From: Centroberyx gerrardi
Lineage: Eukaryota > Chordata > Actinopteri > Beryciformes > Berycidae
NCBI RefSeq assembly: GCF_048128805.1
Contig: NC_136005.1
Location: forward strand, 14,955,760-15,019,759
Length of the DNA stretch: 64,000 nt
Direction: 5' to 3'
The notes beneath the pieces were generated by a model. It was not told where the DNA came from. It saw nothing but the letters and a program-made list of their open reading frames with translations, and ran no database searches. Below are positions 44,334 to 57,400 of this stretch, one piece after another. Positions within the stretch are counted from its first letter, which is position 1; each line of letters starts with the position of its first letter. Both the position numbers and the translations under genes were made by a program.

Positions 44334-44841
44334 CAGTGAAGTCATTATGAACGGGGAAGTGTTTTATTGTGAGTGACCTTTGATTGCTTATTACATTATT
44401 GCCGGAGCTTCTGATAGGCTACTGCACTGATAGTAGGCTGTGACACAAGGCCGGCGGTAGCTATGGGCAAGGGTGGGCTCAGCCAATCAAAAGTTAAGAA
44501 AAAAATGTTTTTGTTCAGCCAATGGAAAAATAGCACAGAAAATATCAGTACCGTTTCTAACTTCTGATTGGGTGGGCAGCCTACAGCCCGCCTCCAAAGT
44601 CGCCCACTGCCCACGCCCCCCCCTCTGAAGCAGACCCGTCCGCTGCACAGAGTGTGGCCGTATTCACACCAAATCAGGCATTGCGGCACTTCCCGCAGGG
44701 TTGTGCAGAGGTGTGAGCGTGTTTATTTGTGCTTTAGAACTTAACCGCTGTGAAACAACGTTATATTTCTCTGATTCACCGGCTTTCTCGCTACCACCGC
44801 TCCCTCTCTTCATTCACTCTCTAGCTCGCTCGACCACCGCT

Positions 44842-44842
<1 letters not shown>

Positions 44843-44879
<37 letters not shown>
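44843..44879. repeat. (CT)n microsatellite in the 5' flank of copy C
   Basis: About 18 CT units followed directly by ATTCA repeats (44880-44908). Confidence 0.9.
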
Positions 44880-44885
<6 letters not shown>

Positions 44886-44960
44886 ATTTAATTCAATTCA
44901 ATTCAATAGGCTTTATTGGCATGGCATTTGACATGTGTTGCCAAAGCAGAATTACGATTA
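44880..44960 (-). mobile_element. Retroposon 3' tail, ATTGA repeats
   Basis: On the minus strand, CCAATAAAGCC is followed by ATTGAATTGAATTGA, a poly(A)-signal-like end plus a tandem tail typical of fish LINE/SINE 3' ends. Confidence 0.5.
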
Positions 44961-45420
44961 TGAAAGACACTGATATACTGTACTTTCAGGTTGCTGTTGG
45001 ATGTACCTAACAAAGTGAAAAAAACGTTTTATAAAATGTTGTTCTGATTTTGCCCTGTTGGATGCCATATTTATATATAGTTACATTGAAGTTTGAGTAG
45101 CCTATAGGCTTGAGTTAGTTGATTTAGTTGTTTTCTTTGTCACTTTTCAGTTTGAGTTTGAATAAGACTACCTTCTAGTTTTGTAAATATTGGCTATGGT
45201 GAGAAGTCTCACTTGATTAGGTTTTAATTTTATTTGAGAATGTGTTGATGATGAATGATGTTATGGAGTTGATTATGTTAAAATCTGGATGAAGGAATTT
45301 TTTTATTTTAGGGTAAATCAATCTGCCCTCCACTGACTCAAATCATAGGGTAGCAGCAAACTTAGAAATGCTGCTTCACTACCTCCCAATTTCCCTGCTT
45401 CAAATTGTTCTTTATAAATT

Positions 45421-45685
45421 AAAATAGAATAAAATAGAATAGAATACTACTTTATTAATCCCCATGGGGAAATTAATCTTCTGCATTTAACCCATCCAAA
45501 CACCCCATACACAAACACACAGCCATAAGCTGGAGAAGCCTGAGGGCACAATGGCAGGAGCTTGCATCTGATCTTGACTCTGACAACCCTCTGGTTGCCA
45601 GCTGTCATTTTGCCAGATTTTTGTGCAATCTGGCCAGGGATTCAAACCGGCAACCTTCAGACTACTAGTCTGCTTCTCTAACCTC
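45421..45685 (-). mobile_element. tRNA-derived SINE in the 5' flank of copy C
   Basis: The minus strand has a B-box-like GGTTTGAATCCC (about 45637-45648) downstream of a tRNA-like start, and a 3' end with GGGGATTAATAAAGTAG followed by ATTCTATTCTATT tail units (45421-45447). Confidence 0.65.
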
Positions 45686-45919
45686 GTAACGTTTATACAT
45701 GAGTTATATAGGTGGAGAAAATTCTAAAATGATATTCCCTCTACAAGTCAAAATCTTCAAAAACATATGCAAATATGCCTAAAATTTACATGGTAAAAGA
45801 TTTGCTGATTGCATTGAGGGTGTCTACTAAATAAGAATTTGTCTTAGAATTGTTCATTTATTTATTCTAATCTGTCTGGAAGAGTTCCCTAACACACAAC
45901 ACACACACACACACACACA

Positions 45920-46211
45920 CCAAGTTTTCTTCCAAGTTTTCCCACTAAGGTTTTTCCTGGGAGTTTTTCCTTGTGTGCATTTAGGGTCTAAGGCTGGGGT
46001 GCCGGGTAGGTTAGGCTATATAGAATAGGCAGATTGTTTGTCTCGCTAAATCTGCTCCTACCTACCTTGTGTTTTTCATTATGCTTGTCCTACATCATTT
46101 TGTTTACCACTGATTGTGTTTAGTTAGACCTAGCTAGACACATTCTCTGTAAAGTCCTCTGAGACATGCTTGTGATAAAGGGCTATATAAATAAACTTGA
46201 CTTGACTTGAC
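45920..46211 (+). mobile_element. L2-type LINE 3' UTR with (CTTGA)n tail, 5' flank of copy C
   Basis: The plus strand has TTTTTCCTGGGAGTTTTTCC, then GTAAAGTCCTCTGAGACA, then GGGCTATATAAATAAACTTG and a GACTTGACTTGA tail. It splits the CA repeat that copy E has in one piece. Confidence 0.75.
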
Positions 46212-46672
46212 ACACACACACACACACACACCAAGTAGAACAACCCACCCGACTGGAAGAGTTCAAGTTCCACCTTTCTTTTCCACTTTCCCCTACAGAC
46301 CTGAGAGGCCACCAGTGTTACATAACATTTGTTTTTTGAAGCCTGCTATTCAGGCTCCTCCACTCCTCTCCGCTTTTGAACAAGAACACCACCAAGTGTG
46401 GTATCACTTGTCTGCACGATCACCACAGCATTCAGACTGTGATTTTAGAGGTTGCAAGATTATCATTACAAGAGACTGTTTAAGTGTACCTTACAGGTTG
46501 AATGTAATGAAGGAAGAAAACAATTTGAAAAAGGTTAATAAATGTTATTCTGAATGTTTTATTGCCAATATAGCACATTTGATTTATGATTGTAGCCTAT
46601 ATTAGCCTGCTGCACTATGAGGCCTTAGCTCTCCTGCCATTCAAACAGTGAGGTTTTTTTTTTAGGCCTGCT

Positions 46673-47000
46673 TGTCACGATGAGGTGTGGTGAGGACCTA
46701 AATGCAGGACAGCGAGGCAGGTAGTGATCAAACCCCAAGACTGGGTGTTTAATATAACGGGTGCAGGAAACAACAGGTAAACAGAGACGGGAGCACTTAA
46801 CTGACACGTAACAGGAAATAATGATCCGACAAAGACTGACTGGGGAACAAGACTAATATACACATGGGGAGGTGATTACAAATCAGAAACAGCTGGGGCA
46901 AACAGAGAACATGGCATGTAGAACTAGACAGGGACCATAATACACATAGAAATACAAAAACTAGACAATGAAGCAGGGACTGAAAGTCACAAACGTGACA
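46673..47000. mobile_element. 328-bp solo LTR downstream of copy B
   Basis: Same element, length, position and CTGCT target duplication (46668-46672, 47001-47005) as 33337-33664 downstream of copy C. One insertion was therefore copied by duplication, not gained twice. Confidence 0.85.
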
Positions 47001-47095
47001 CTGCTATTGAATCTAATGCAGTGAAGTTGTAAAATTCTTCCATTATTATAAGATTATGATAAAGAATGAGCACAAGGAACTGAATCTCAGGATAA

Positions 47096-47101
47096 TTTAT
47101 T
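47096..47101 (-). other. Candidate poly(A) signal of copy B
   Basis: AATAAA on the minus strand in the conserved 3' block, about 540 bases after the stop. Confidence 0.4.
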
Positions 47102-47636
47102 TACATTCAAGTACAAGTTGGATTTTGGTCTGAACGAGTCTAACATCTATTATACAATGTTAAGTGTATTCTGAATTTAGTTCAGTGTTAATTCTTTAAA
47201 AAAGGTTGACATAATCTTTTGTTTCAAGGATTTTATTACATATTTAAAAATATTATATACAGGATTATTGGACAGGCTTATTGAGAATAAAATGTTTCCA
47301 AGTTATGTTTTGCTTACACTATAGGACATTAAAACATGGTGATACAGATTACAGAAGACCTTTTCAAGGTATAACATAGGGTAACTGCTGTGGAAAACAA
47401 CTTCTGTATTTGAGTAAATTGACAGACATAAAATTTAGAATGTTGATCAAAATTTTCATAAAGATTTGAGCATTGATGATTTATCATGACAAAGCACAGT
47501 GCCACTCAGCCTTGGGCAATAAAAAGAACATTTTTAAAGTTTATGCTGCTTGAGGTACTGCGCCGTTTGTCTTATTTCTTTGTTAAGCATGGGATTTATC
47601 ATTAGAGGGTAGAGCAGGTCAGAGACAGTGAGTGGT

Positions 47637-50600
47637 TTATCTTGGTATGGCACAGAGGCGGTAAGGTTTGGGACAGTGAGTGGCACCCATCTTGAAGTCC
47701 AGACTGGGCTCCTCTCCAGTGGGTGCAGAGAATGAGAACCTCTGAAGGAGGGAGGTGAAGAAGAGGAATAACTCCATCCTGGCCAGTGGTTCCCCAGGAC
47801 ATGCACGCTTACCTGGGAAGACATAATACTCTAGTTCAGTTTGATTCACAACCGGCGGGACCATCATTATAAATGCACAATTTCGTGGCAAAGCTTTGTT
47901 CAAACTCACAGAACTTTATTTTAAATTCTAGTCAAGATCCCAAGGTTTCCAAAGATACCAAATATGACTTTCTCCATTTGATGTAATGGTGCAGCCATAG
48001 AAAAATCTTGGGTTTTAATATTTCACTCAATATAAGCATGCTACAGCTTCAATGAAGCATTGGAATGAGCAGATGCAGAATATGTAACATTGTCATACAG
48101 TATGAAAAAAAAAAAGAATTTTGAAGCTACTTAAGGAGAAATTTAGGGGAAACTCAGGGTGCAAGGGGTTTTAAGAGTAAGGATCCACCATAGAACTGAA
48201 ATGAGTAAATATTATCACTTGGTTAAAACAGCATGTAATTGATTTTTGGTTGTAACTACTGACCGGCTGAAAAAGGAAAGTAGGCCTCTCTCTTCCTAAA
48301 TTTGCCATCCTGGTCCAGGAAGTGTTGAGGGTTGAAAGAGTGTGGAGTCTCCCACACAGACTCATCATGTAGAACTGAGTGCAGCGTGGGCAGGATCATG
48401 GTGCCCTGAGTTTAGAGCATTAATCAAGAAAGCAAATCAAATCAACCTTTTGCTGTTTACAAAACAAGTTTGTCATAAAGTGTTTCACAAACAAAACTAA
48501 TTAAAACAAGGGAGAAATAAACAAACGACACAACAAGCATGACAAGGTTGGTTTACACAATATATTTTACAGTGTGGCAGGCGGGGCTGGGATCGAGTGC
48601 CGGCTGGGAGTCAGAGAGTCAGGAGTGGCCCAGCTGGCCAACAAGGCACATTAGCACCAAATTATCTTTTTCCCATTTGTATGTCTCTCTCAGTAGCTGC
48701 AAGACAGAAAATCTCTGGTCTACATGTGAGAGGAGCCCATGGACTGAAGCAGGGGAGCGTGTCTGTATGCCTGACCTGAAAAGGCTGCAGACTGATGGAC
48801 TCTACCCACAAAGGGAACATTTATTCAGAGACTGTTGATTCAACCCTGGAGGGGTTGAAGAGAGACTTACTGGTGGTGTCTAATTTATGTTGTGTTGGGT
48901 TGTCATTTGGTGCCTAATGAACTATGGGTGAGAACAAGAACTAACTCTCCAGTGTCCTAGACGACAATCTTTGTCACATACAGCAATTCCTTCTCACATG
49001 TGCATCATGTACCTTTGGGATAGTGTACTTGCCCAGCGTGGTGTTCTTGGTTGCCATATGGGGCACATTGAGGGGCAGGATGTTTCCCATTCTCTGGATC
49101 TCATGGATGACTGCATCAGTATAGGGCATGTTTTCTCTGTCGGTCACAGAGGGTTGCCTGGATGAACCAACTACAGTATCGATCTCAGCCTGGACCCTCT
49201 CTGCACATAGAAAGAACAGGAAACAATGTCTGATTTGGTGTCCCTCGTACATGGCTGCTGAGAAAATTATGTCTATGACAGCCACACACCCTTGAAGAAT
49301 GCAAGCAACCCAGAACCTGCCGCCCACCCTACATTCACTCTCTCACTCTCTCCCTAACACACACACATACACACACACGCAAACACACCTTGTATGTGTG
49401 GGTAATAGATCATGTATAGCAGTCCCCAGTGTAGAGTAGTGGTTGTGGTCTCAGTTCCAGCGCCGAACAGGTCCAGGGTGCAAAAACACAAATTCTCCAG
49501 ATCAAACCCAGAATCTGGATCCTCCTTCTACTGACAACACAACAAAGCAACTGCCAGAATCAGTGGCTTGTCAACATTCACAGCCATTTCTTTAGTAGAA
49601 AATGCACGGAAAACAAACACTATTTTAAGCCCAATACAACAAATTTGCATACACATGTGCAAACACAGACACATACTAGCAAATGCACACACACACCTCT
49701 CCCATTTCTGAGAGGAAGCAGTCAATGTAGTCTCTTGGTGATGAGGGGTCATAGTCTTCTCTGTGTTCTTTGATCCTAATTTTCACAAAGTCAATCAGCT
49801 TATATGTCAGAGCGAATATCCTCTGGTGAGGTCCAGGGAGCTTCTTCATCAGCCAGGGCAGCATGTTGTAAATCTATAGAGCAAACACAGTTACCCAAAC
49901 AGATGCCAGCTTAACAGCCTGATTTGCATGCACACACACGCACACAAACATACACGCAAACAAATGGAGATCTTCAACATTCAATGCTCATTGCTAGTTT
50001 CTGTGGTCAGGCTGGATATAGCCTTGTGTATGACATTATTGCTCTTCTTGTTATACGTTACTGCATTAAATTAACATAAAAAATCCTCATAATGCCTGTC
50101 CTTCCGTGTAACTTAGAGGCTCACCTGTGCCCATGTCCCTCCCTCTAAGTACAGCAACTCATTGAAGTCCTGAAGGATAGACTGGTACTGCTTGTCACTG
50201 TACTCAAAACGATCCCCAAACACCAAGCAGCAGATTACATTGGATACAGCATTGTTCACCAGCAGCTGGGCATTGAAGGGCTCACCTGAAAAATGAAGAG
50301 ATAATGCGAAAGAAACATTGTGAAACATAGGGCCAACGGTCAAAACCTAAAAGGTATAATGAGCCGCAAGCAAGGAAAAGCACTATTGGATATTGATTAT
50401 ACATGATTAGACAAAGTAGATATAACAAATACATACTACTAAACTCAAGCATACACTTGAGTTTTAACCAAGTGGCCAAAACCACAGGTGAATTTTGAAG
50501 CCAATAAGGAAGTGGCGGCAGGCAGCAATTCCTGAACGTCTGCTAGGGGCTGGCTCCAAAAAGGCTCCAAACCCGGCCCAACTCCATGCAAGTCAATGGG

Positions 50601-53600
50601 ACCACATCCCAACTTCTCACTCAAAGTATAGAATCAATACATTTTTTCGCCAACAGGTAATGGTGTCAGTAGCTAATTTCACTTCTTCTAATGTGTGTCC
50701 TTATGGTGATTTTCAAAGTAATGGTATCATTAACAGGATATAACAGATATAAAACGGGGTTGTTTTCCTAGTGATTGACAGGTCGCCTGCCCAGTGACCG
50801 ACAGGTCGCCGATTACAGACCAACAGTAGGCGGTGCTGCGACTCTGCGGACAACCCTCAGGCTCGCTTTGGCTGTGCTGGCGCCTAAAAAATGTCAACAT
50901 GGCGGCGATCGTAAACCCAATCTTCTGGCTTCAAAACAGCCCTTCAGGAACCTATGGGTGACGTCACACTCACTACGTCTAGCTTTTTTTTACAGGTTTT
51001 AACACAGGTGTGGTCCCTCACATAATCAAGCAATTAACATCCCATCATGTTTAGAGTCATGTGTAAAAATGCTGGACAGACCCAATTATCCAATATCTTG
51101 ACTACCACAACTCAAAGAAGAGATTTCAGTGACTGAGATAGGTGACTGTTAGAGACTGCTCAACTTGCTGATGTTTGACAAGTGATGTTGGCAAATTACA
51201 GGGAAATACATCATCAATTAGGCGCAGCTGTTGAAAGAATGACATACTCCCAAGCCACAATGCCCATGAATTGGTGCAGGATGCAAGGAAACATGGATGA
51301 GCAATTCTGAATCAGTCAACTGCATGTCAATCTAAGGTGTGAGCAGGTAGTTTCATCAAGAACAGTTCCTTTACTTTATAGAGGGATACTATACTTGGGT
51401 TGCAGTGCATAAACCCCTTATTACACATAAAAATACACCTTTGCAAGTGAAGTGGTACAAAGAACACAAGCATCGGTGTACTGAGCAGTGGAAAAAGTCA
51501 TATGGTCAGATGGGTCGTCACATGCGAGGTGGCTGTGTTACAGTGTGGGCTGCTTTTTACTGGCATGGTTCTGATCCATTGAACCCACAGCAGGGTAAAT
51601 GTCAAGAACTATACAGCAAAATCTGAGTAATCACATTCATCCAGTGGTGACAATACTCCCATCCACAGGACACGCACGGTCACAGAACGGTTTGTTGACC
51701 ATGAAAAGGATGTAAATGTATCTCACTTGGTCAGCCCTGTTCCCACATCTTAACCAATTAAGCACTTACAGGAGATTCTGGAGCATTTCCTGAGACAGCA
51801 TTTTCCACCATTTGTGTAATACCTTGTTGATGAGCAAAGGCCTCATTCAGATAGTGGCACTCCTGCTGGATGGATGGTTCGAGGGTCTTCTTGCCCACAC
51901 CAAAGTTCCTGAGTGTATGGAGAGCAAATCTCCGCTGCTGCTTCCACGAATAGCCATTTGATGCCACCAAACCTGTTGGGAACATAAAACAGCGTAGACT
52001 GAACGCGTAGACTGAAAGCAACAGTGTTTTTCATCCCTTTTCATTGCACAAAAGAGGTGTTAAAGGATAAGGCTGGTGTTTTTTTAATGCATTGCTTACC
52101 GTCAACAAATCCTATGAAAATAACAAAATCAGCAATGATTTTGTTTTGCCAAGAAGTCTCGTCCATGTAGCCATAGAACTCCATTGTATTAAAAAAAACG
52201 GTTAAAAACACGTCAAAGACCCATGCCGTTGCTCTGGGCAACATATTTCATCATCGCGATGGACCGGGCCAGCCGTCTTTTTCCTCAAACAACTTAATAA
52301 ACCGGCTGTAAAGACGTTTGCAATCTCAGGAAAGTAGTTCCGTAGCACCGAAAATAGTCCCCGGCGTAATGAAGAATTTGTTCCCATTTGAATTTGATTT
52401 GGTAATAACTACAACAGCATGACTTTTCGTGGTAACAGTTAGCAATTTTTAAAATTGAAACTATGTCTTTGTGAGCTGTATTTCAAGGTTTTTAGCTTAC
52501 AATTGGAGCCAATGACTTCTGGGTTGATGGCTAAAAATGGTACGTGGGAAGTCAGAAAGTAACGATAGTAGAGCAAATGCATTGTTGATTTTGTTATTTT
52601 CATAGGATTTGTTGACGGTAAGCAATGCATTAAAAAACACCAGCCTTATCCTTTAATATAAAACAGTACACTTGAGATGGTCCCAAAGGCAATTTTTTCC
52701 AATAACTTTTTTATTTAAAATCAAAACTAGACACATTATACATACATACACATACCCACATATTTGTGGGTCCTATCTGATACTACTGTCCTGAGTAGAC
52801 TTAGGTACAATCACTAGCAACGTTTTCAAACAAAATGCAACACACACTACCTTTATTCCCAAACGTTTCCTGAAACAGCGGGATGACAGGGCGATCTGTG
52901 TAATCCTCCCCTCTTTCGACCAAGGCTTCTCTCACAAGCTTGTACCCGTTGATTACCACAATCCTTCCACCAAAGAGTCGAAGGCTGAAAATGTTTCCAT
53001 ATTTCTCTGCAAACTGAGAGAGAAACAGCAGATTGGTATTGTGGTCCAACATTCAGTGGCCTCTTCACATTGTAGAGCTCACTGGGAAGATACAATAGAT
53101 GAGGAATATGAAAGGAATATGTTAGATACACTGAGCTAGCAGTCAAAGTATTCTCCATTAGTTCCATGCATTTGTCCCCATATCCACTGCTAGTTTAGTC
53201 TTTGGGATTTGTGGTCAGGTCTTTGAGGTGACACAATTAAGACCATTTCTGAAGCAGTCAAAATAAACCGCCATGTGGCTCTGGTTGAAGAGAAAAACAC
53301 CAGCTAGGGCCCAAATTAAGGAATTCCTAAAGAGTTTTCATTTACAAAATGCTGGTAGCAGAATTGGGTAGTCACACAATATCCTCAATACCTGCTAACT
53401 GTTTTAACAGATGAGTCTACTCTAGAAATTAAGCTATTTCTCAAATCCTCATGTTGGACATGATTCCAACTAAACTCCTAAAAGATGTTCTTGATGCAAT
53501 TGGCACTTAAATCGTATTGATTATAAATAACATTTTATTTACTGGTTCTGTCCCCTCCTACTTCAAATATGTCCTTAATTTAACCACTACTTAAAAAAAC

Positions 53601-54428
53601 CTCCTTGTCCTTGATAATTATAGACCAATATCTAAACTGCCTTTCCTGTCCAAGGTATTGGAGAAAGAAGTTTCCACACAGTTAACATCCTATACGAACA
53701 ATAACATCTTTCAGAAATTTCAGTCTGATTTAATAGCGCTAGATGGTACAGCGACTGTTTGACCTTAGGTGTCTTAAAAAATTGCGTTGGCATTACTGAT
53801 ACTGCTCTGAATCTGTTTAAATCCTATCTCACAGGGAGGAATTTCCCTGTTGTTGGAATGCTTGTTCATCTGTAGTGGGTATCACCTGTGGCATCCCTCA
53901 GGGGTCACTTCTTGGCCCTCTACTATTCTCCAGTGTTGGGCAGTAACGTCGCTACAAGTAGCGGCGCTACTAGTTTAACTACATTTCTCAGTAGCGTGGT
54001 GGTAGCATCGCTGTTTTTGAATCAAATAGCGTTTTTAGTAGCGAAGCTGTTTTATTGTTCAAGTAGTGCGGTAACGTCCACAAAAGCTACATTTTCCCAA
54101 GCATTTCTAAAGCTCAAGCGCAGCGGAGCTTTCTGCTGCGGTCTGGAATAATACTGCTAAGGATAGGTACGTGATGCCAGCGCCACACGGAGGAACTGTG
54201 TCGATGGAGGCACTTCGGTATGACGGTGACATCACTTACCAATCCTTGGGCTGATGCCTACGACATCTCTGGTGCAGGGAATACAGTTAACACGCGTCAG
54301 GTCTTTACTCTTTTGCTACTGTGGTTTGAGTTGAGATAAAAGAGTTTGTTAAAGTACGTCTCCACAGCTTTATCCTGCTAATGTGCCCAAGTCTCCACTA
54401 GATTGAGCATACACATGCAAACACAGGT

Positions 54429-54471
<43 letters not shown>

Positions 54472-57400
54472 AACATAGATGAACATACACACACTCTCAA
54501 CACTTTGCTTTATGTTATTAGGCTATGTGGAGCACATGTTTTTTTGTTTGTTTTTGTTGCCAAATTGGTATTGTTATAAGAGGAGTTGCTCGCAAAGGCA
54601 CAGCTTGTTTTATAATAAACAATTGAACTTAACAATTTTTTGCTATTTGTTTGACAGTTTTTCTTGATCACTGAGTTAACATTGATTTGGCATGAAGTTG
54701 GTTCAATGTAAAAAAAAAAAAAAAAAAAAGTACCTTTGATGTAGCAAACTACTTTTGCCATGTTGCTCGTAGCTTAGCTAGCTACATTTCTCTTGGGGAT
54801 AGCTGCAATGTAGTGGAGCTTCATTTAATGTAGAGCTCACTACATTTTCCAAGTAGCTTGCCCAACACTGCTTTTCTCCATTTTGTATGCTCCCTCTTGG
54901 CAACATTATTTCGGATTTTCGGCCTATATTAAACCGGCGGCTAGAAACTTGGAAGTGTTATTTGACTCTGACCTCTGCTTTGACCAACAGATTAAGAAAG
55001 TTGGTCAGTCCTGCTTCCTCCAACTGAGAAATATCACAAAAATCTGAATATATCTTTCTTTTGCTGATCTTGACAAATGACTGCTGTAATTCTTTATACT
55101 CCGGTCTAAGTTGAAGTTCTCTCAATCACCTGCAGCTTGAACAGAATGCAGCTGCAAGGCTTCAAACTAATTCCAGGAAGTACGATCATATCAGCCATAG
55201 CCTCTTTACACTGGCTACCTGTTGAATTTAGAATCAAATTGATGATGACTTTTAAGGCTAAACTGGGTCTCGCCCGTTTGATCTTCTGTCCTCCTATGAG
55301 CCCGATTCCTGGCAGATATCTACTAGGGATCGTTTGGTTGTCCTAAGGTCCAGGCAAGTGCATTACTGTTGGCATGATTTTGCGGACGGTCAGGTCAGAT
55401 TGTAACAACTGCACATGGAGGCAGGCAGAGTTTGGCAGAAGACTATATCCACTGAGTGAAAATGCTGCGGTGCTGCTGCTTTCTGGGCTGTGAATATAAA
55501 TACGTTGGTTGGTCGCCATATTGTTTTCACAGTCTGGCTTTTTTGGAGATATTTTAGCATACCCCATTTGGACTGATTGTTAGTAGCAACAGGATAGCAA
55601 CAGAGCTCGCAGGTTCAACCCAACCGACAGCGGACTTGGGAGTCAGTATTATGGGTTCAAGTACTACATGTAAGAGACAAATTATATATAGACTAGGTCC
55701 AAAATCGCCAAACTTGTCATTTAAAGTGTTTTTTTCTTGGAAGTCTCAAAGTTCTGTTATAGACACACTGCAGAGCGCGTCTAAAGCCACGCCCACCATG
55801 GGGGGAAACAATATTGCCTACAAACAGGCAAAAGTGGCGGTCCTGCCTCCAACAGAGAGGGAGAGGTAGCCTACATAATAAATACCCTTAATTAGCCTCC
55901 ATCAATGTCCTTTTTTATTGCTCCAATAAAGCTGGATTAATGATCCCACACAGTGGCCTGAAGTGAAATACTAACTAACAAAGTATTCCCAGTTTGTCAT
56001 TAATAAAACTATGTTCGAAAAAATCGACTCGTTCCCGGTCGCACATCACCAGCCGCGAATAGGGAGCTACGAATCTGGAGCTAACTTCAGCTTCGTCAGT
56101 TTTATCTAGTGATGTGACGTTCGCGAACGATCCGATGCTTTTCAACGGCTCTTTGGTACGAACGAAGGGAACCGAGTCGTACTTGAGAGCCGTTCTTTTT
56201 ATTGTTGTGCCCAAATTTCACTGCCTGCCCTAAATCCACTTAACCTGACGCGCCAGATGGTCTCGCGTGATCGTGATCTCGCGAATCCAGCTGCCTCGCA
56301 AGGTGCTGAAATATGACCGCCGCTGCTGAATTTTTTTTTTTTACGAGAGGAGAGAGGAGAGGAGAAGGCTCCATCTTATCTCTTTAGAAACTAACGTTAT
56401 ATTATTTTGCGCTACGGACGCTTCATATCCAGGTCAATTCACACACCTGTGAGTATTATTATGTTATTGTTTACAAGTAAGTAAGCCTTGTTTGAGCCGA
56501 TGTGGCTCATAGGCCAGGAGCTCATCTCCTGTTTTTGTCAAAGCAGCTCAGGTGTACACACCCCAGGACAGTTCACTAGTCCATTGCAGGGTTTATACTA
56601 GTAGTATCTGTATATTTTTCTCTATTTTATTTAATTTTTCTCTATTTTTATAATATTGAAATGTTGTGCAGAAGTTGGCTGTAGTATGGGCCTTTTGCAC
56701 AAAGTATTATTATTTTGATAAGTTGTTGTAGTATTCTTAAAAATTTTCTCATGTGAAATGTTTTTCAGATAATTGTTTATCTATCTGATTTGCACTAAAA
56801 TCTGTTTTGCACAAAAGTTGATTATACTTGGTTTTTTTTATTGTGCCAATAAAAAGTTTTCCAATATTAAGTGTTGCATGAATTGCATTCAAGGCAAGGC
56901 AACTTTATTTACATAACACATTTCATACAGAGGGTAAATTCAAAGTAGTAAATTCACTGACAAAGCAGAGGGATGTGGCGTCACCTTGTGTAATGTTTAC
57001 AATGCAGATCATTGACATTAGGTCTGGCAATACGAGTAATTTAGTGCTGCTAAACCTAGTTCACACATACGAATTAAATTAAATTATATTGGTGGGATGT
57101 CTAAATTTGAATCTGATCCAAATCTTACCCTATCATTATCCTAGTGATCATTTCGCAGATAAACCTAGTAACCCCCGCCCCCTAAAAAAAGAAAAAGAAA
57201 AAAGAACGATGAGCCGTTCTTTTGAACGGCTCTCGGAAAGGAACGGAGCCATAAGATCCGGCTCCCATCAAAGAGCCATAATTCCCATCACTAGTTTTAT
57301 CGGATATTATAACGGCTTCGAACGTGACTCAGCCAATCAGAACTGAGGACCAGAACTACGTACTTACCTTGGTTAACTCCAGGTGTATTTCGCTGGGTTT

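Larger units (their letters stand above)
44443..45690. mobile_element. Composite insertion in the 5' flank of copy C
   Basis: Relative to copy E, about 1.25 kb of foreign sequence interrupts the conserved upstream flank between GGCTGTGACA and GTAACGTTTATAC. It holds a GC-rich piece starting CAAGGCCGGC, a (CT)n tract, a LINE-type tail and a SINE. The order of insertion is not clear. Confidence 0.6.
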
